A stretch of 59,412 nt of DNA from Halanaerobium sp964649895 (lineage in GTDB: Bacteria; Bacillota; Halanaerobiia; Halanaerobiales; Halanaerobiaceae). The position numbers and the translations under genes were made by a program. Positions within the stretch are counted from its first letter, which is position 1, and the number at the start of each line of letters is the position of its first letter. The notes under the pieces were generated by a model. It worked only from the letters and a program-made list of their open reading frames with translations. It had not been told where the DNA came from and did not search any database. Below, piece by piece: positions 36,404 through 45,589 of the stretch. Location of the stretch: the NCBI GenBank assembly GCA_964649895.1, contig CAZYRX010000009.1, forward strand, positions 1 through 59,412. Reading direction: 5' to 3'.

Positions 36404-37651
36404 TTAAATTAAAGATTTTTCTCTTTTAGACTCTTTCCATAAATTATGAACTGGTGGAAAAGGTTTTAATGCTCTATCAAGAATACCATGCAGCTGTGCA
36501 ATTGCCATACCATAATTTATTACAGGCACACCTTTCTGATCTGCTTCTCTGAGTCTAGAAATTACCTCTTTTCGGTTTAACATACAGCCACCACAGTGTA
36601 ATATTAAGTCATAGTCTTCAAGATTATCCGGATACTCACGACCAGATACATGTTCAAATTCAAGTTCACTTCCAACTTTTTGTCTGAGCCAGCGCGGTAT
36701 TTTTACAGTGCCAATATCATCTGCCTGTCTGCGGTGTGTACATGCTTCAGATATTAAAACTCGATCATCAACTTTTAATTCTTCTAATTTCCTAGCACCA
36801 CGTAAAAATATTTCCAAATCTCCTTTAAATCTTGCGAAAAGTATAGAAAAACTTGTCATCAAAATATCATCAGGAACATCTGCATCTACTTTCATAAAAG
36901 CCTGAGAATCAGTAATAACTAATTTAGGTTTTTCCTTTAGGTTTTCTAAAGCTAATTTTAATTCCCTTTCTTTGGTTACAATTGACATCCCATCATGATC
37001 AAGTACATCTCTAATAGTTTGAACCTGAGGAAGTATTAGTCTCCCCTTAGGAGCAGCTGTATCAATTGGAGTAACAAGTACAACTGTATCACCTGGATCT
37101 ATAAGATCACCAATAATAAAGAGTTCTTCACTGTCTTGAGGAGTTTTTTCTGCAATTTTATCACGCAGTTTTTCAACACCTATACCTTTTTCCGCACTAA
37201 CCAATACAAAATCTACTTCAAATTGTTCTTCTAAATTTTTGACTTCTTTCTTTTCAATATCTTTTAAATCTATCTTATTAACAGCAGCTACTACCGGTGT
37301 ATCAGTTTCAGAAAATTTTTCTAAAAGTTTTTTTTCATAATCACCAATTTCTAAATCTTTATCTATTACTAATACTGCTAAATCTGTCTTTCTAATTACT
37401 TCAATACTTTTTTTAACTCTAAGCTCTCCTAATTCTCCACTATCATCAATTCCTGCAGTATCTATCATCATAACTGGACCTAAAGGTAATAATTCCATTG
37501 CTTTATAAACTGGATCAGTGGTAGTACCTGGAATATCAGATACAAGTGCTAGCTGCTGATTTGTTAAGGCATTAATTAAACTTGATTTTCCAACATTTCT
37601 TCTGCCAAAAAATCCAATATGTGGACGATTCCCCTTTGGTGTTTCCTGCAT
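36404..37651 (-). CDS. hydF: [FeFe]-hydrogenase maturation GTPase HydF
   Basis: HydF is the scaffold that receives the diiron subcluster from HydE and HydG and hands it to the hydrogenase. The GTPase domain has GRRNVGKS (16-23), PGTTTDP and NKID (125-128); a dimerisation domain follows. The C-terminal cluster domain has C304-T-H306 and H352-C353-G-G-C356, the CxH...HCxxC ligand set of HydF. The 415-residue length is normal. GGAG precedes the ATG. It lies behind a leader RNA with a terminator and ahead of aspA. HydE, HydG and the hydrogenase itself are not in this window. Confidence 0.96.
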   Translation of the reverse strand: MQETPKGNRPHIGFFGRRNVGKSSLINALTNQQLALVSDIPGTTTDPVYKAMELLPLGPVMMIDTAGIDDSGELGELRVKKSIEVIRKTDLAVLVIDKDLEIGDYEKKLLEKFSETDTPVVAAVNKIDLKDIEKKEVKNLEEQFEVDFVLVSAEKGIGVEKLRDKIAEKTPQDSEELFIIGDLIDPGDTVVLVTPIDTAAPKGRLILPQVQTIRDVLDHDGMSIVTKERELKLALENLKEKPKLVITDSQAFMKVDADVPDDILMTSFSILFARFKGDLEIFLRGARKLEELKVDDRVLISEACTHRRQADDIGTVKIPRWLRQKVGSELEFEHVSGREYPDNLEDYDLILHCGGCMLNRKEVISRLREADQKGVPVINYGMAIAQLHGILDRALKPFPPVHNLWKESKREKSLI

Positions 37652-37769
37652 TTAATATCACTCCTAATTATAGTTAGTTTTTTATTTTATTCATTTGAGA
37701 GACAAATTTATAAACTTCACACCCAATAAAGCAATTCGAATAAGTTTTTCTTGACTAATTGAGATAAAA

Positions 37770-37805
37770 ATAAAAAACCCTATCAAATTAGACAGAGATA
37801 GGGTT
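37770..37805 (-). terminator. Terminator in the hydF leader
   Basis: On the minus strand AACCCTATC pairs with GATAGGGTT over a 12-nt loop, followed by TTTTTATTTTT. It is a strong intrinsic terminator about 120 nt before the hydF start. Confidence 0.9.
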
Positions 37806-37942
37806 AATAAGGTCGATAAGATAATTATTAATATGTCCCTTCCCTGATTTCAGGTAAATAAAAAAATAAATATACCCTTGAGTCAGAAAGATAATTTTAA
37901 TTTCTCCTTTGTATTCAGATTTTTATCCTTATACTCAGGATT
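37770..37942 (-). ncRNA. Unidentified leader RNA or small RNA before hydF
   Basis: The promoter at 37949-37977 and the terminator at 37770-37805 bound an RNA of about 173 nt with no reading frame. It starts with a hairpin (ATCCT...AGGAT, loop GAGTATA). TGAGT from this loop region is complementary to ACTCA about 50 nt downstream, which would form a pseudoknot, and a CCTG-AAAT-CAGG hairpin follows. It fits an attenuating riboswitch-like leader of hydF-aspA or a free small RNA. I checked it by eye against the L-box, T-box, SAM, TPP, glycine, cobalamin, fluoride, M-box and c-di-GMP types and saw no match. Confidence 0.55.
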
Positions 37943-37948
37943 TAATTA

Positions 37949-37977
37949 ATTATAGCATTAAAATAATATTTGTTCAA
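37949..37977 (-). promoter_or_regulatory. Promoter of the hydF leader
   Basis: TTGAAC (37972-37977), a 17-bp spacer and TATAAT (37949-37954) on the minus strand make a strong sigma-A promoter just after the cation efflux gene. Initiation is expected near 37942. Confidence 0.78.
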
Positions 37978-37981
37978 GCTT

Positions 37982-38896
37982 TCACAAACAATTATTATCA
38001 CTACAAATTTCATTTTCAAATTCAATTTCAAGTGTAACGTGTTCAATACCTTCTTCCTGAAGCAGGGATTTAAGCTCTTTTTTTATAGTTATGATATCCT
38101 CTTTACAATAGCTATCATCTATAATAACATGTGCACTTAAAAATACTTTCTCTCCTTTTAGAGACCAAATATGGATATGATGGACCTCTATTATATCAGT
38201 GTTTTTCTGCATTTTAATTCTTATTTCTTCTACTTCTATATCTTTAGGTACTCCCTGCAGAAAAAGATTAAGAACCTCTTTAAGATTTTTATAAACATTA
38301 AAAAGTACATAAAACGTTATTCCTATTGAAAGAATAGGGTCTAAAACTGGTATCTCTTTATACATTAAGACAATACTCACAATCAGTACAGCTGTCCAGC
38401 CTAGTACATCTTCTAATAAATGTAAACTCACAACTTTTTCATTTATAGAATCTCCTTTGTTAAGCCTTATTACAGCTGCTCCATTAAAAAGTATTCCAAC
38501 TACAGCAAAGATAAACATACCAGAAGCATTTACAGGCTCTGGAGCAAATATACGGGGAACTGCCTCATAAAGAATAATAAAAGAACCTATCAAAAGCACA
38601 ATAGCATTGATCATTGCACCAAGTAATGAAAATCTAGAATAACCAAATGTAAATTTCTTATCTGCACCTTTTTTGGAATAACCCTCTAAAAACCAGGCAA
38701 GCCCAAGCGAAATCGAGTCTCCAAAATCATGAAGTGCATCTGATAATATTGCCATACTATTTGTCCAGAGACCACCAATTATCTCAAGTATGGTGAAAAT
38801 TAAATTGATAAAAAAAGCAAATTTCAAATTAGAAGTGTCATGATGATTGTGTTGGTGACCATGACTATGATTATTATTTTTATCTATTTGCGGCAT
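37982..38896 (-). CDS. Cation diffusion facilitator (CzcD/ZitB type)
   Basis: This is a metal-exporting antiporter of about 304 residues. The first 25 residues are rich in histidine (NNHSHGHQHNHHD), a likely metal-binding tail. Six helices follow. The transport site residues are visible: SDALHDFGDS in helix 2 (HDxxD) and SLHLLEDVLGW in helix 5 (HxxxD), typical of Zn2+/Cd2+/Co2+ exporters. The cytosolic C-terminal domain runs from about 210 and ends with a cysteine-containing CSDNNCL tail. The frame opens upstream, but CAGGAGG before the ATG at 38896 marks the start. Confidence 0.9.
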   Translation of the reverse strand: MPQIDKNNNHSHGHQHNHHDTSNLKFAFFINLIFTILEIIGGLWTNSMAILSDALHDFGDSISLGLAWFLEGYSKKGADKKFTFGYSRFSLLGAMINAIVLLIGSFIILYEAVPRIFAPEPVNASGMFIFAVVGILFNGAAVIRLNKGDSINEKVVSLHLLEDVLGWTAVLIVSIVLMYKEIPVLDPILSIGITFYVLFNVYKNLKEVLNLFLQGVPKDIEVEEIRIKMQKNTDIIEVHHIHIWSLKGEKVFLSAHVIIDDSYCKEDIITIKKELKSLLQEEGIEHVTLEIEFENEICSDNNCL

Positions 38897-39054
38897 AATA
38901 TCGCCTCCTGATAAATTAACTGATATATATTTATTTTCTAATATATAGTTTATCATAGATTAATGATGTATTTCCATCTATATAAATATTATAAGAAAAT
39001 CTTATATATCGGCTAATAGAATGGATACTCGTTTTTATTTATTAATTTATCATT

Positions 39055-39090
39055 TAAAAAAGCCCTGCTCAAAAAATTCTAGAGCAGGAC
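39055..39090 (-). terminator. Terminator after pyc
   Basis: On the minus strand GTCCTGCTC pairs with GAGCAGGGC over an 11-nt loop, followed by TTTTTT. It lies about 50 nt past the pyruvate carboxylase stop. Confidence 0.9.
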
Positions 39091-39142
39091 TTTAAATTCA
39101 CCATATTATATTTTTAATGATATTTATTTGATACTTAACTCA

Positions 39143-42100
39143 TTATTCGAGTTCTAAAATTAATTCTCCAGATTCTAACTGCTGTCCTTTAACAGCATGA
39201 ATGGCCGAAACCACTCCATTTGTTGGTGCAGTTATATTGGTTTCCATCTTCATGGCTTCCATAATGACTAGACTTTGATTTTCTTCCACTTCATCCCCTT
39301 CTTCTACAAGTATTTCTACAATATTACCTGGAAGACTGGCCCCAATCTCCAAATCATTATTTGGATCGGCCATCTGGGTAGCAGCTGTTTCAGTGCCTGT
39401 GCTGCTTGCTTTATCTAGTATCTTTATTTCTCTGCGGAATCCGTTTACTTCAAAATCAAGTCTTCTATAACCCTGATCATCTACCTTAGCAATTTCCATA
39501 AGTTTTACAACTAAACACTTACCTTCTTCTAGCTTTATTTCACTTGTTTCACCTTCTGCAAGTGCATGGAAATATACATCACTTCCCATATGGCTTAAAT
39601 CACCATATTCTTCTAGATAATCTAGGTACTCAGTAAACACCTTGGGATATAGTGAGTAACTAATCAGATCTTTTTTATCTACCTTATAATTATATTTTTT
39701 TTCTAAGTTATTTTTCGCTTCTTCAAAATCAAATGATTCTAACAAAGTACCAGCTCTAACTGTAATTGGATCTTCTCCTTTAAGAACAATTTCCTGTAAA
39801 TCTTCTGGGAAACCTCCAGGAGGCTGGCCTAGCATACCTTTAAAGTAATCATGTACCGAATCAGGGAAAGCCATATTTTTAGCTTTTTCCACAATATTTT
39901 CTGGAGTCAAATCATTTTTAACCATAAAGATAGCTAAATCCCCGACAACTTTTGAAGAAGGAGTAACTTTAGGTATATCTCCAAGCATAAAGTTAACTTT
40001 CCTGTACATTTCTTTAACTTCTTTAAATCTGTGTCCAAGCCCTAAACTTTCTACCTGTGGTTTTAAATTAGAATATTGACCACCAGGAATTTCATATTTA
40101 TATATTTCTGCTGTACCTGACTTTAATTCTGATTCAAACTGTGCATATACAGGGCGAACAGCTCCCCAATAATTTGATATTTTTTGTATGTTTTCAAGAT
40201 TGATATCAGCTTCTCTATAAGTGTTTTCTAATGCAGCTACGATTGAATTTAAAGGGGGCTGACTTGTTAATCCTGCCATTGTATTAAAAGCAGTATCAAT
40301 AATGTCCACACCTGCTTCTGCTGCCATCAGAAGGGTTGCTCCACCATTACCACTTGTATCATGTGTATGAAGATGAATTGGGATTGAAACTTCAGCCTTT
40401 AAAGCTTTAATTAACTCATATGCTGCATATGGTTTTAATAGTCCTGCCATATCTTTAATTCCAAGTATATGAGCACCCATGTCTTCAATTTTTCTGGCTT
40501 TTTCAAGATAATAATCTAAATCAAATTTCTTTCTTTCTAGATCAAGAATGTCTCCTGTGTAACAAATAGAAACTTCTGCAATTTTATTATTTTTCACTAC
40601 TTCATCTATAGAAACTTCCATATTTGGAAGCCAGTTTAATGAATCAAAAATTCTAAACACATCTATCCCTGCATCTGACGCTTCTTTAACTAAATTCCTA
40701 ATCACATTATCAGGATAGTTTTTATATCCTACACCATTAGAACCTCTAAGCAGCATCTGGAAAAGTATATTAGGTATTCTATCTCTTAATCTTTCAATCC
40801 GCTCCCATGGTGATTCTTTTAAAAATCGATAAGAAACATCAAAAGTAGCTCCTCCCCACATTTCTAAAGAAAACAGACTGGGGGCCAAGTGTGAAGTAGC
40901 CTCAGCTATCTTTTCCATATCAATTGTACGCATTCTTGTTGCCATCAGAGATTGATGAGCATCTCTATATGTTGTATCGGTTAAAAGAATTTCTTCTTTA
41001 TTTTTGATCCACTCAACCAATGCATCAGGTCCTTTTTCATCTAATATTTGCTTTGAACCACTTAGGCTATCAATTTTTTCGAATTTGGGCACTTTAGGTA
41101 CATCAAAATCGGGTTTATGACCCCTTGTTTCATTAACAATCTTCTCACCCAAATACTTAAGAATCTTATATTCTCGGTTAGATGCAGGTTTTATATCAAA
41201 TAATTCAGGATTGTTTTCAAGAAAACCAGTATCACAGATCCCCTGCTTAAATTCCTCATGGTTTAACACATTAATTAAAAATGAAGCATTTGTTTTAACT
41301 CCTCTAACCTTCATCTCTTCTACAGAACGAAGAACTTTATTTACAGCATCTTTAAAATTTCTTGACCAGGAAATAGTTTTAACAAGCAAACTATCATAAT
41401 ATGGATTGATAACCGCACCTGTATATCCATTTCCACCGTCAAGTCTAATTCCAAATCCAGAACCAGTTCTATAATGATCTAATTTACCAGTATCTGGTAT
41501 AAAATTATTTGTTGGATCTTCTGTGGTAACTCTGCACTGAATTGAATATCCATTGACTTTAATATCATCCTGTGACTTAATATTAATTTCTGGAGAATCA
41601 AGTCGATAACCTTCAGCAATTAATACCTGACTCTGGACAATATCAATACCAGTAACCTGTTCACTAACAGTATGTTCTACCTGTATTCTTGGATTTACTT
41701 CTATAAAATAATGATTATCATATTTATCTACTAAAAATTCAACTGTTCCTGCATTTGTATAACCGGCACCACGAGTGAGTTTTAACGCATCATCAAGTAT
41801 TTCCTGACGTTTTTTATCACTTAAAGCTATGGCAGGCGTAAACTCTATAATTTTCTGATGTCTTCTCTGTATTGAACAATCTCTTTCAAATAAATGAACA
41901 ATATTACCATGCTCATCACCTAAAATTTGCACCTCAATATGTTTTGGATTTTCTAGATATCTTTCAACAAAAATATCTTCAACTCCAAATGCTTTACGAG
42001 CTTCTTCTCTTGCATCTCTAAATGATGAAATCAATTCAGCATCAGATCTAACAATTCTCATTCCACGACCACCACCACCAGCAGCAGCCTTCAGCATTAA

Positions 42101-42574
42101 GGGGTATCCATTTTTTTCTGCAAATTCTTTAATTTCATCTTCGTGCTTAATAGGTCTTTCTATTCCAGGGATTGTGGGCACCCCTAATTCATTTGCTAAA
42201 ATCTTAGATCTAATTTTATCTCCAAGTTTATTCATTGTCTCAGCATCAGGTCCGATAAATTTAATATCAGCTTCCTCACATTTGCGAACAAATTCAGGGT
42301 TTTCAGCTAAAAACCCATACCCTGGATGGATTGCATCTACATCTTTCTTTATAGCTAAATCAATAATTTCATTAATACTTAAATATGCTTCGATCGGCCC
42401 TTTATTACCACCAATTTGATAAGCTTCATCTGCTTTTGTTCTAAAAAGTGCTGTCCTATCTTCTTCAGAATATATTGCTACAGTTCTGATACCTAATTCC
42501 TTACAGGCCCTTATTACTCTAATTGCTATTTCTCCTCGATTGGCCACTAAAACTCTTTTGAAATCTTTTGGCAT
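39143..42574 (-). CDS. pyc: Pyruvate carboxylase
   Basis: The enzyme adds bicarbonate to pyruvate to make oxaloacetate, using ATP and biotin. The 1143-residue single chain has the usual order: biotin carboxylase (about 1-460; GGGGRGMRIV ATP loop, VEFLVDKYDNHYFIEVNPRIQVEHTV); carboxyltransferase (about 530-800; LLTDTTYRDAHQSLMATRMR, LEMWGGATFDV, HLHTHDTSGNG metal site); a PC allosteric/linker region; and a biotinyl domain (about 1075-1143) with VIMEAMKMETNI, where the lysine carries biotin. It is monocistronic with 344 nt upstream. It feeds oxaloacetate to citrate synthase and, through aspartate, to the lysine operon. Confidence 0.97.
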   Translation of the reverse strand: MPKDFKRVLVANRGEIAIRVIRACKELGIRTVAIYSEEDRTALFRTKADEAYQIGGNKGPIEAYLSINEIIDLAIKKDVDAIHPGYGFLAENPEFVRKCEEADIKFIGPDAETMNKLGDKIRSKILANELGVPTIPGIERPIKHEDEIKEFAEKNGYPLMLKAAAGGGGRGMRIVRSDAELISSFRDAREEARKAFGVEDIFVERYLENPKHIEVQILGDEHGNIVHLFERDCSIQRRHQKIIEFTPAIALSDKKRQEILDDALKLTRGAGYTNAGTVEFLVDKYDNHYFIEVNPRIQVEHTVSEQVTGIDIVQSQVLIAEGYRLDSPEINIKSQDDIKVNGYSIQCRVTTEDPTNNFIPDTGKLDHYRTGSGFGIRLDGGNGYTGAVINPYYDSLLVKTISWSRNFKDAVNKVLRSVEEMKVRGVKTNASFLINVLNHEEFKQGICDTGFLENNPELFDIKPASNREYKILKYLGEKIVNETRGHKPDFDVPKVPKFEKIDSLSGSKQILDEKGPDALVEWIKNKEEILLTDTTYRDAHQSLMATRMRTIDMEKIAEATSHLAPSLFSLEMWGGATFDVSYRFLKESPWERIERLRDRIPNILFQMLLRGSNGVGYKNYPDNVIRNLVKEASDAGIDVFRIFDSLNWLPNMEVSIDEVVKNNKIAEVSICYTGDILDLERKKFDLDYYLEKARKIEDMGAHILGIKDMAGLLKPYAAYELIKALKAEVSIPIHLHTHDTSGNGGATLLMAAEAGVDIIDTAFNTMAGLTSQPPLNSIVAALENTYREADINLENIQKISNYWGAVRPVYAQFESELKSGTAEIYKYEIPGGQYSNLKPQVESLGLGHRFKEVKEMYRKVNFMLGDIPKVTPSSKVVGDLAIFMVKNDLTPENIVEKAKNMAFPDSVHDYFKGMLGQPPGGFPEDLQEIVLKGEDPITVRAGTLLESFDFEEAKNNLEKKYNYKVDKKDLISYSLYPKVFTEYLDYLEEYGDLSHMGSDVYFHALAEGETSEIKLEEGKCLVVKLMEIAKVDDQGYRRLDFEVNGFRREIKILDKASSTGTETAATQMADPNNDLEIGASLPGNIVEILVEEGDEVEENQSLVIMEAMKMETNITAPTNGVVSAIHAVKGQQLESGELILELE

Positions 42575-42918
42575 TCTTTAATCTCCCTTCATACAAATAA
42601 TGACTGAATTAATTTAATTAAGTATATTTAATAAAATTCTACCCTAAGGGTAGAAATTATTAATAAAATGATTTTATTTTCAATTTAACTTCACAAAATT
42701 ATCCATGCTGAAATTTACCTTGCTGATGATTATTTTTAAATTTTAAAAGGAATAAATTCCCTCTCTTTAATTGTTTTAATTTTTTCTAGTATATCATATT
42801 TATCAGACAATATCTAATTTAAAAATAGAGTGGGAATTTTTAAAATACTTTGATAGTTTAAAGTGGTACTTAAATAAAATTAAGGTAAAGTAATAATTGA
42901 TTGATTTTAACTATTATA
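42575..42918. other. pyc upstream region with palindrome
   Basis: This 344-nt gap has no gene. At 42637-42655 the palindrome TTCTACCC..GGGTAGAA, followed on the minus strand by TTTTATT, could be an operator or a weak attenuator in the pyc leader. A TATACT -10 candidate is at 42788-42793 on the minus strand, but its -35 is weak. There is also a short GGAAT/ATTCC stem near 42750. Confidence 0.4.
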
Positions 42919-43251
42919 TTAAAGCAGAGTTAATCCAATAATATTTTCTAGAATTATCTTTTTTTCAAGTTTATTATCATCAACTATTTTAACATATTTT
43001 TCTATTGAATCTATTTCTTTTATTTTACCTTTACACTCAAAAAAAGAATTAGTATTGAAATAAGTTAATTTTATCTTCAAATTGTGATTAAGAGCCTGCA
43101 TCATTTTTAAATTTATCTCTTCTTTAATTTGCTCATCTAATTCCGGTTTTTCCAAATGCTTTTCTTTTTCTTTAAGTTTTTTTAATCGTTTTTTATGTTC
43201 TACCAGCATTAAAGAAGTCCATTTTTTGTTCCCTCTATCTTTTAAATTCAT
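42919..43251 (-). CDS. YolD-like protein
   Basis: The 110-residue cytosolic protein matches the YolD-like family: a basic, helical first half (LVEHKKRLKKLKEKEKHLEKPELDEQIKEEIN) and a small beta-rich second half (KIKLTYFNTNSFFECKGKIKEIDSIEKYVKIVD..KIILENIIGLTLL). In Bacillus, YolD proteins are often encoded beside UvrX-type polymerases and are SOS-induced. Here it is 13 kb from the Y-family polymerase, but both share the upstream sequence ATACATATGTTC. GGGAGG precedes the ATG. Confidence 0.78.
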   Translation of the reverse strand: MNLKDRGNKKWTSLMLVEHKKRLKKLKEKEKHLEKPELDEQIKEEINLKMMQALNHNLKIKLTYFNTNSFFECKGKIKEIDSIEKYVKIVDDNKLEKKIILENIIGLTLL

Positions 43252-43304
43252 TTTTTCTGCCTCCCGTCTATGATAAATTATATATATTACAATACAATTT
43301 TACC

Positions 43305-43318
43305 ATACATATGTTCAG
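43305..43318 (-). promoter_or_regulatory. LexA-like half site before yolD-like gene
   Basis: On the minus strand TGAACATATGTAT has the left half and centre of the box CGAACATATGTTCG. The same 12 bases (ATACATATGTTC, plus strand) occur at 28274-28285 in the Y-polymerase promoter, so the two may be co-regulated. The right half is degenerate. Confidence 0.55.
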
Positions 43319-43343
43319 TAAACAAGGAGCCAAGTTGGGGTTT

Positions 43344-43832
43344 TTATTTGTTTTTGTTTTGTCTAAATAATATAAAAATACCAGCAGCTATTAAAATTAC
43401 AGAAATAACATGATTGAGATATGTTAATTCAGCTAAATATCTATTTTTTTCTAGGAATATCATAAATATACCGAATAAAATAAGAGAAACCGCTGGATAA
43501 ATAGGCCAGTCCCAACTTGTAAATGCGCTTGTATGAATAAATACTATAAAAAATGCCAATCCAAGTAAAATGAAAAATAGGCCACCACCAAGCATATTAA
43601 AAAATTCTAAGTTCTGAAGATCTGAAAATAAGGCTACAGCAAGTAGGACAGTTCCTGGAATTAAAAAGCCAATATTTCTGTAATGTTCCCTTGCCCCAAG
43701 AGAAAAATATGCAAACAAAAACCCTCCACTTAATAAATATAGAAACATGTCTTCCCCAATTAAATTTAAGGTACTAAGAAGAATAAATAATCCAACACCT
43801 ATTAAGATAATACCTAATTTTTTTTTCTCCAT
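43344..43832 (-). CDS. Uncharacterised membrane protein
   Basis: The 162-residue protein has five or six closely spaced hydrophobic stretches with short polar loops (KKLGIILIGVGLFILLSTLNL, FLYLLSGGFLFAYFSLG, NIGFLIPGTVLLAVALF, MLGGGLFFILLGLAFFIVFI, PIYPAVSLILFGIFMIF, VISVILIAAGIFIL). The repeated G-x-x-x-(F/L) pattern resembles LiaF/DUF5668-like small membrane proteins, but I cannot name a family. CCGGAGG is a strong ribosome site. It lies in the same direction as the YolD-like gene, 92 nt upstream of it. Confidence 0.65.
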   Translation of the reverse strand: MEKKKLGIILIGVGLFILLSTLNLIGEDMFLYLLSGGFLFAYFSLGAREHYRNIGFLIPGTVLLAVALFSDLQNLEFFNMLGGGLFFILLGLAFFIVFIHTSAFTSWDWPIYPAVSLILFGIFMIFLEKNRYLAELTYLNHVISVILIAAGIFILFRQNKNK

Positions 43833-44033
43833 CTAATACCGCCTCCGGAATAATAAATTAGTAAATCTAATCTTATTATTTCTTAAGTAAAGAAAATATT
43901 CAAATTTACTACAAACTTATAGAAAGGAAAACTTTTTTGTTTATAGAAATATACAGTGTGAGCATATCTTTTAAGATAAAATAGAAAAGTCCTCTTAAAT
44001 AGATTTAAAATTGTAGACAGCAGGTGATAATCT

Positions 44034-45317
44034 ATGAAAAATATACATTCATTTTTTTCAAATTTAATAAGCAAGAACAGCCCAACAATAAAATTAAGAC
44101 TATTCTTAATAAGAGTATATCAAAAATCAAAAGAAAATGATATTTTAATTCAAGCTATGGGAATGGTATATATGACTTTGCTTTCTATTGTACCATTTTT
44201 GCTATTTTTATTCTATATTATGACTTTATTTAACTTTTTTGAACGCTTTGACTCAATTATTAATCAGCTGAGAACATTAATTTTAAATAATTTAGCAGCA
44301 GGAACTGGAGAAACTATATTAAATTATCTCGAAGTTAATATTTTAAATATTGATATTAAACAACTTGGTGCAATAAGTTTTTTTTCACTTGTAATGCTGA
44401 CAGTATTTATGCTTGCTAAAATTGAAATTACTTTTAATAGAATTTGGAATGTCGAAGAACATAGAGATATTTTTAAAAGATTTGTAGCATTCTGGACATT
44501 TATAACTTTGGGCACCTTTATTATTACGTTATTTTCAAGTATGACTTTTATATTTATAGAAAGATATATGGGAATGGGTTTTTCGGATGTAGAAGCAGGT
44601 CAAAATAATGTATTTAATTGGATTATGTTTTCACTAAACTTTTTAGTATTCATTATCGCCTACTACTTAATCCCAAATACAAAAGTTGAGCCAACTGCTG
44701 CAATTTTTGCAGGTTTAATCAGTGGAACTCTCTTTATAATTAGCAAAAATATCTATTCTATATATACAGATTATATGGTTACTTACAGAAAAATATATGG
44801 CTCCTTATCAGTTATACCAATTTTTTTGGTCTGGATTTATCTTATCTGGCTAATTGTTTTAAGTGGGGCAGTAATATCTTATGTATTCCAGAATAGAAAT
44901 ATTTTATATTATAAAAATAAAATTAGTTCAGCAGACCAAACAATTAAAAATCTTATTCCTTCAGCAGTTTTGATAAATATCTATAAAGATTTTCTTGATG
45001 AGAAAACCGATGGTACAGAAATAAATGATTTAAGAGAGAAAATAAAATTACCTGTTGAAGAAATACAAAAAGCTCTTAAAATACTTAAAGAAAAAAAATA
45101 TATTACAGAAACAGCAGAAAGAAAATTTGTTCCAGCAACAGATATTTCAAAAATATATCTATCAGATATATATGGAGCAACTTATCTTAATAAAGATATA
45201 AAATTAGAAAAAATATTTAAAGATCCCGAAGTAAATATAATATATAATCATTTAAACAAAGATATTGAAAGTTCTCTCAAAAAAATAGATATGGAAAAGA
45301 TACTGAGTGAAAATTAG
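44034..45317 (+). CDS. YihY/BrkB family membrane protein
   Basis: The protein (427 aa) has six membrane helices with YihY signatures: AMGMVYMTLLSIVPFLLFLFYIM (about 42-64), MLAKIEITFNRIWNVEEHRD (helix 3 end) and YGSLSVIPIFLVWIYLIWLIVLSGAVISYVFQ. The family was once annotated as ribonuclease BN, a wrong assignment; its function is unknown. The last 130 residues are cytosolic and contain a winged-helix-like region (ALKILKEKKYITETAERKFVPA), which is common in Gram-positive members. CAGGTGAT lies before the ATG. Confidence 0.88.
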   Translation: MKNIHSFFSNLISKNSPTIKLRLFLIRVYQKSKENDILIQAMGMVYMTLLSIVPFLLFLFYIMTLFNFFERFDSIINQLRTLILNNLAAGTGETILNYLEVNILNIDIKQLGAISFFSLVMLTVFMLAKIEITFNRIWNVEEHRDIFKRFVAFWTFITLGTFIITLFSSMTFIFIERYMGMGFSDVEAGQNNVFNWIMFSLNFLVFIIAYYLIPNTKVEPTAAIFAGLISGTLFIISKNIYSIYTDYMVTYRKIYGSLSVIPIFLVWIYLIWLIVLSGAVISYVFQNRNILYYKNKISSADQTIKNLIPSAVLINIYKDFLDEKTDGTEINDLREKIKLPVEEIQKALKILKEKKYITETAERKFVPATDISKIYLSDIYGATYLNKDIKLEKIFKDPEVNIIYNHLNKDIESSLKKIDMEKILSEN

Positions 45318-45410
45318 TTTCTAATCAAAATTTTTATGTGGGATTTCAGTTTATAGATTAAAAATATGTTCTTTACTTTATTAATTATTTTTACACTCCA
45401 AAATTATAAT

Positions 45411-45461
45411 TAATAATGATTGTGAATATATTCATTATTATATCAATGATAATAATTATGT
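45411..45461 (+). promoter_or_regulatory. Fur-like inverted repeats
   Basis: TGATAATAATTATGT (45447-45461) is close to the 7-1-7 Fur box (TGATAAT-N-ATTATCA), and a separate inverted repeat TAATAATGA (45411-45419)/TCATTATTA (45432-45440) is just before it. Both lie about 130-180 nt upstream of the glutaredoxin-CcdA fusion. In AT-rich DNA such matches occur by chance, so this is weak. Confidence 0.4.
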
Positions 45462-45589
45462 ACAAGTAAGGATTTTATTAATGATATGAAAATATAATTC
45501 ACTTATTATTATATATTTAACAAAAAAACTTATCTATTTATCAAAATTGTGGTAAAATTGAATTAGAAAGTAATAAAGGAGTGGACAAA

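Noticed and set aside
37770..37942. 6S RNA or T-box for the RNA before hydF
   Set aside because: The ends do not pair as in 6S RNA, and the T-box sequence (TGGTACCGCG type) is absent.
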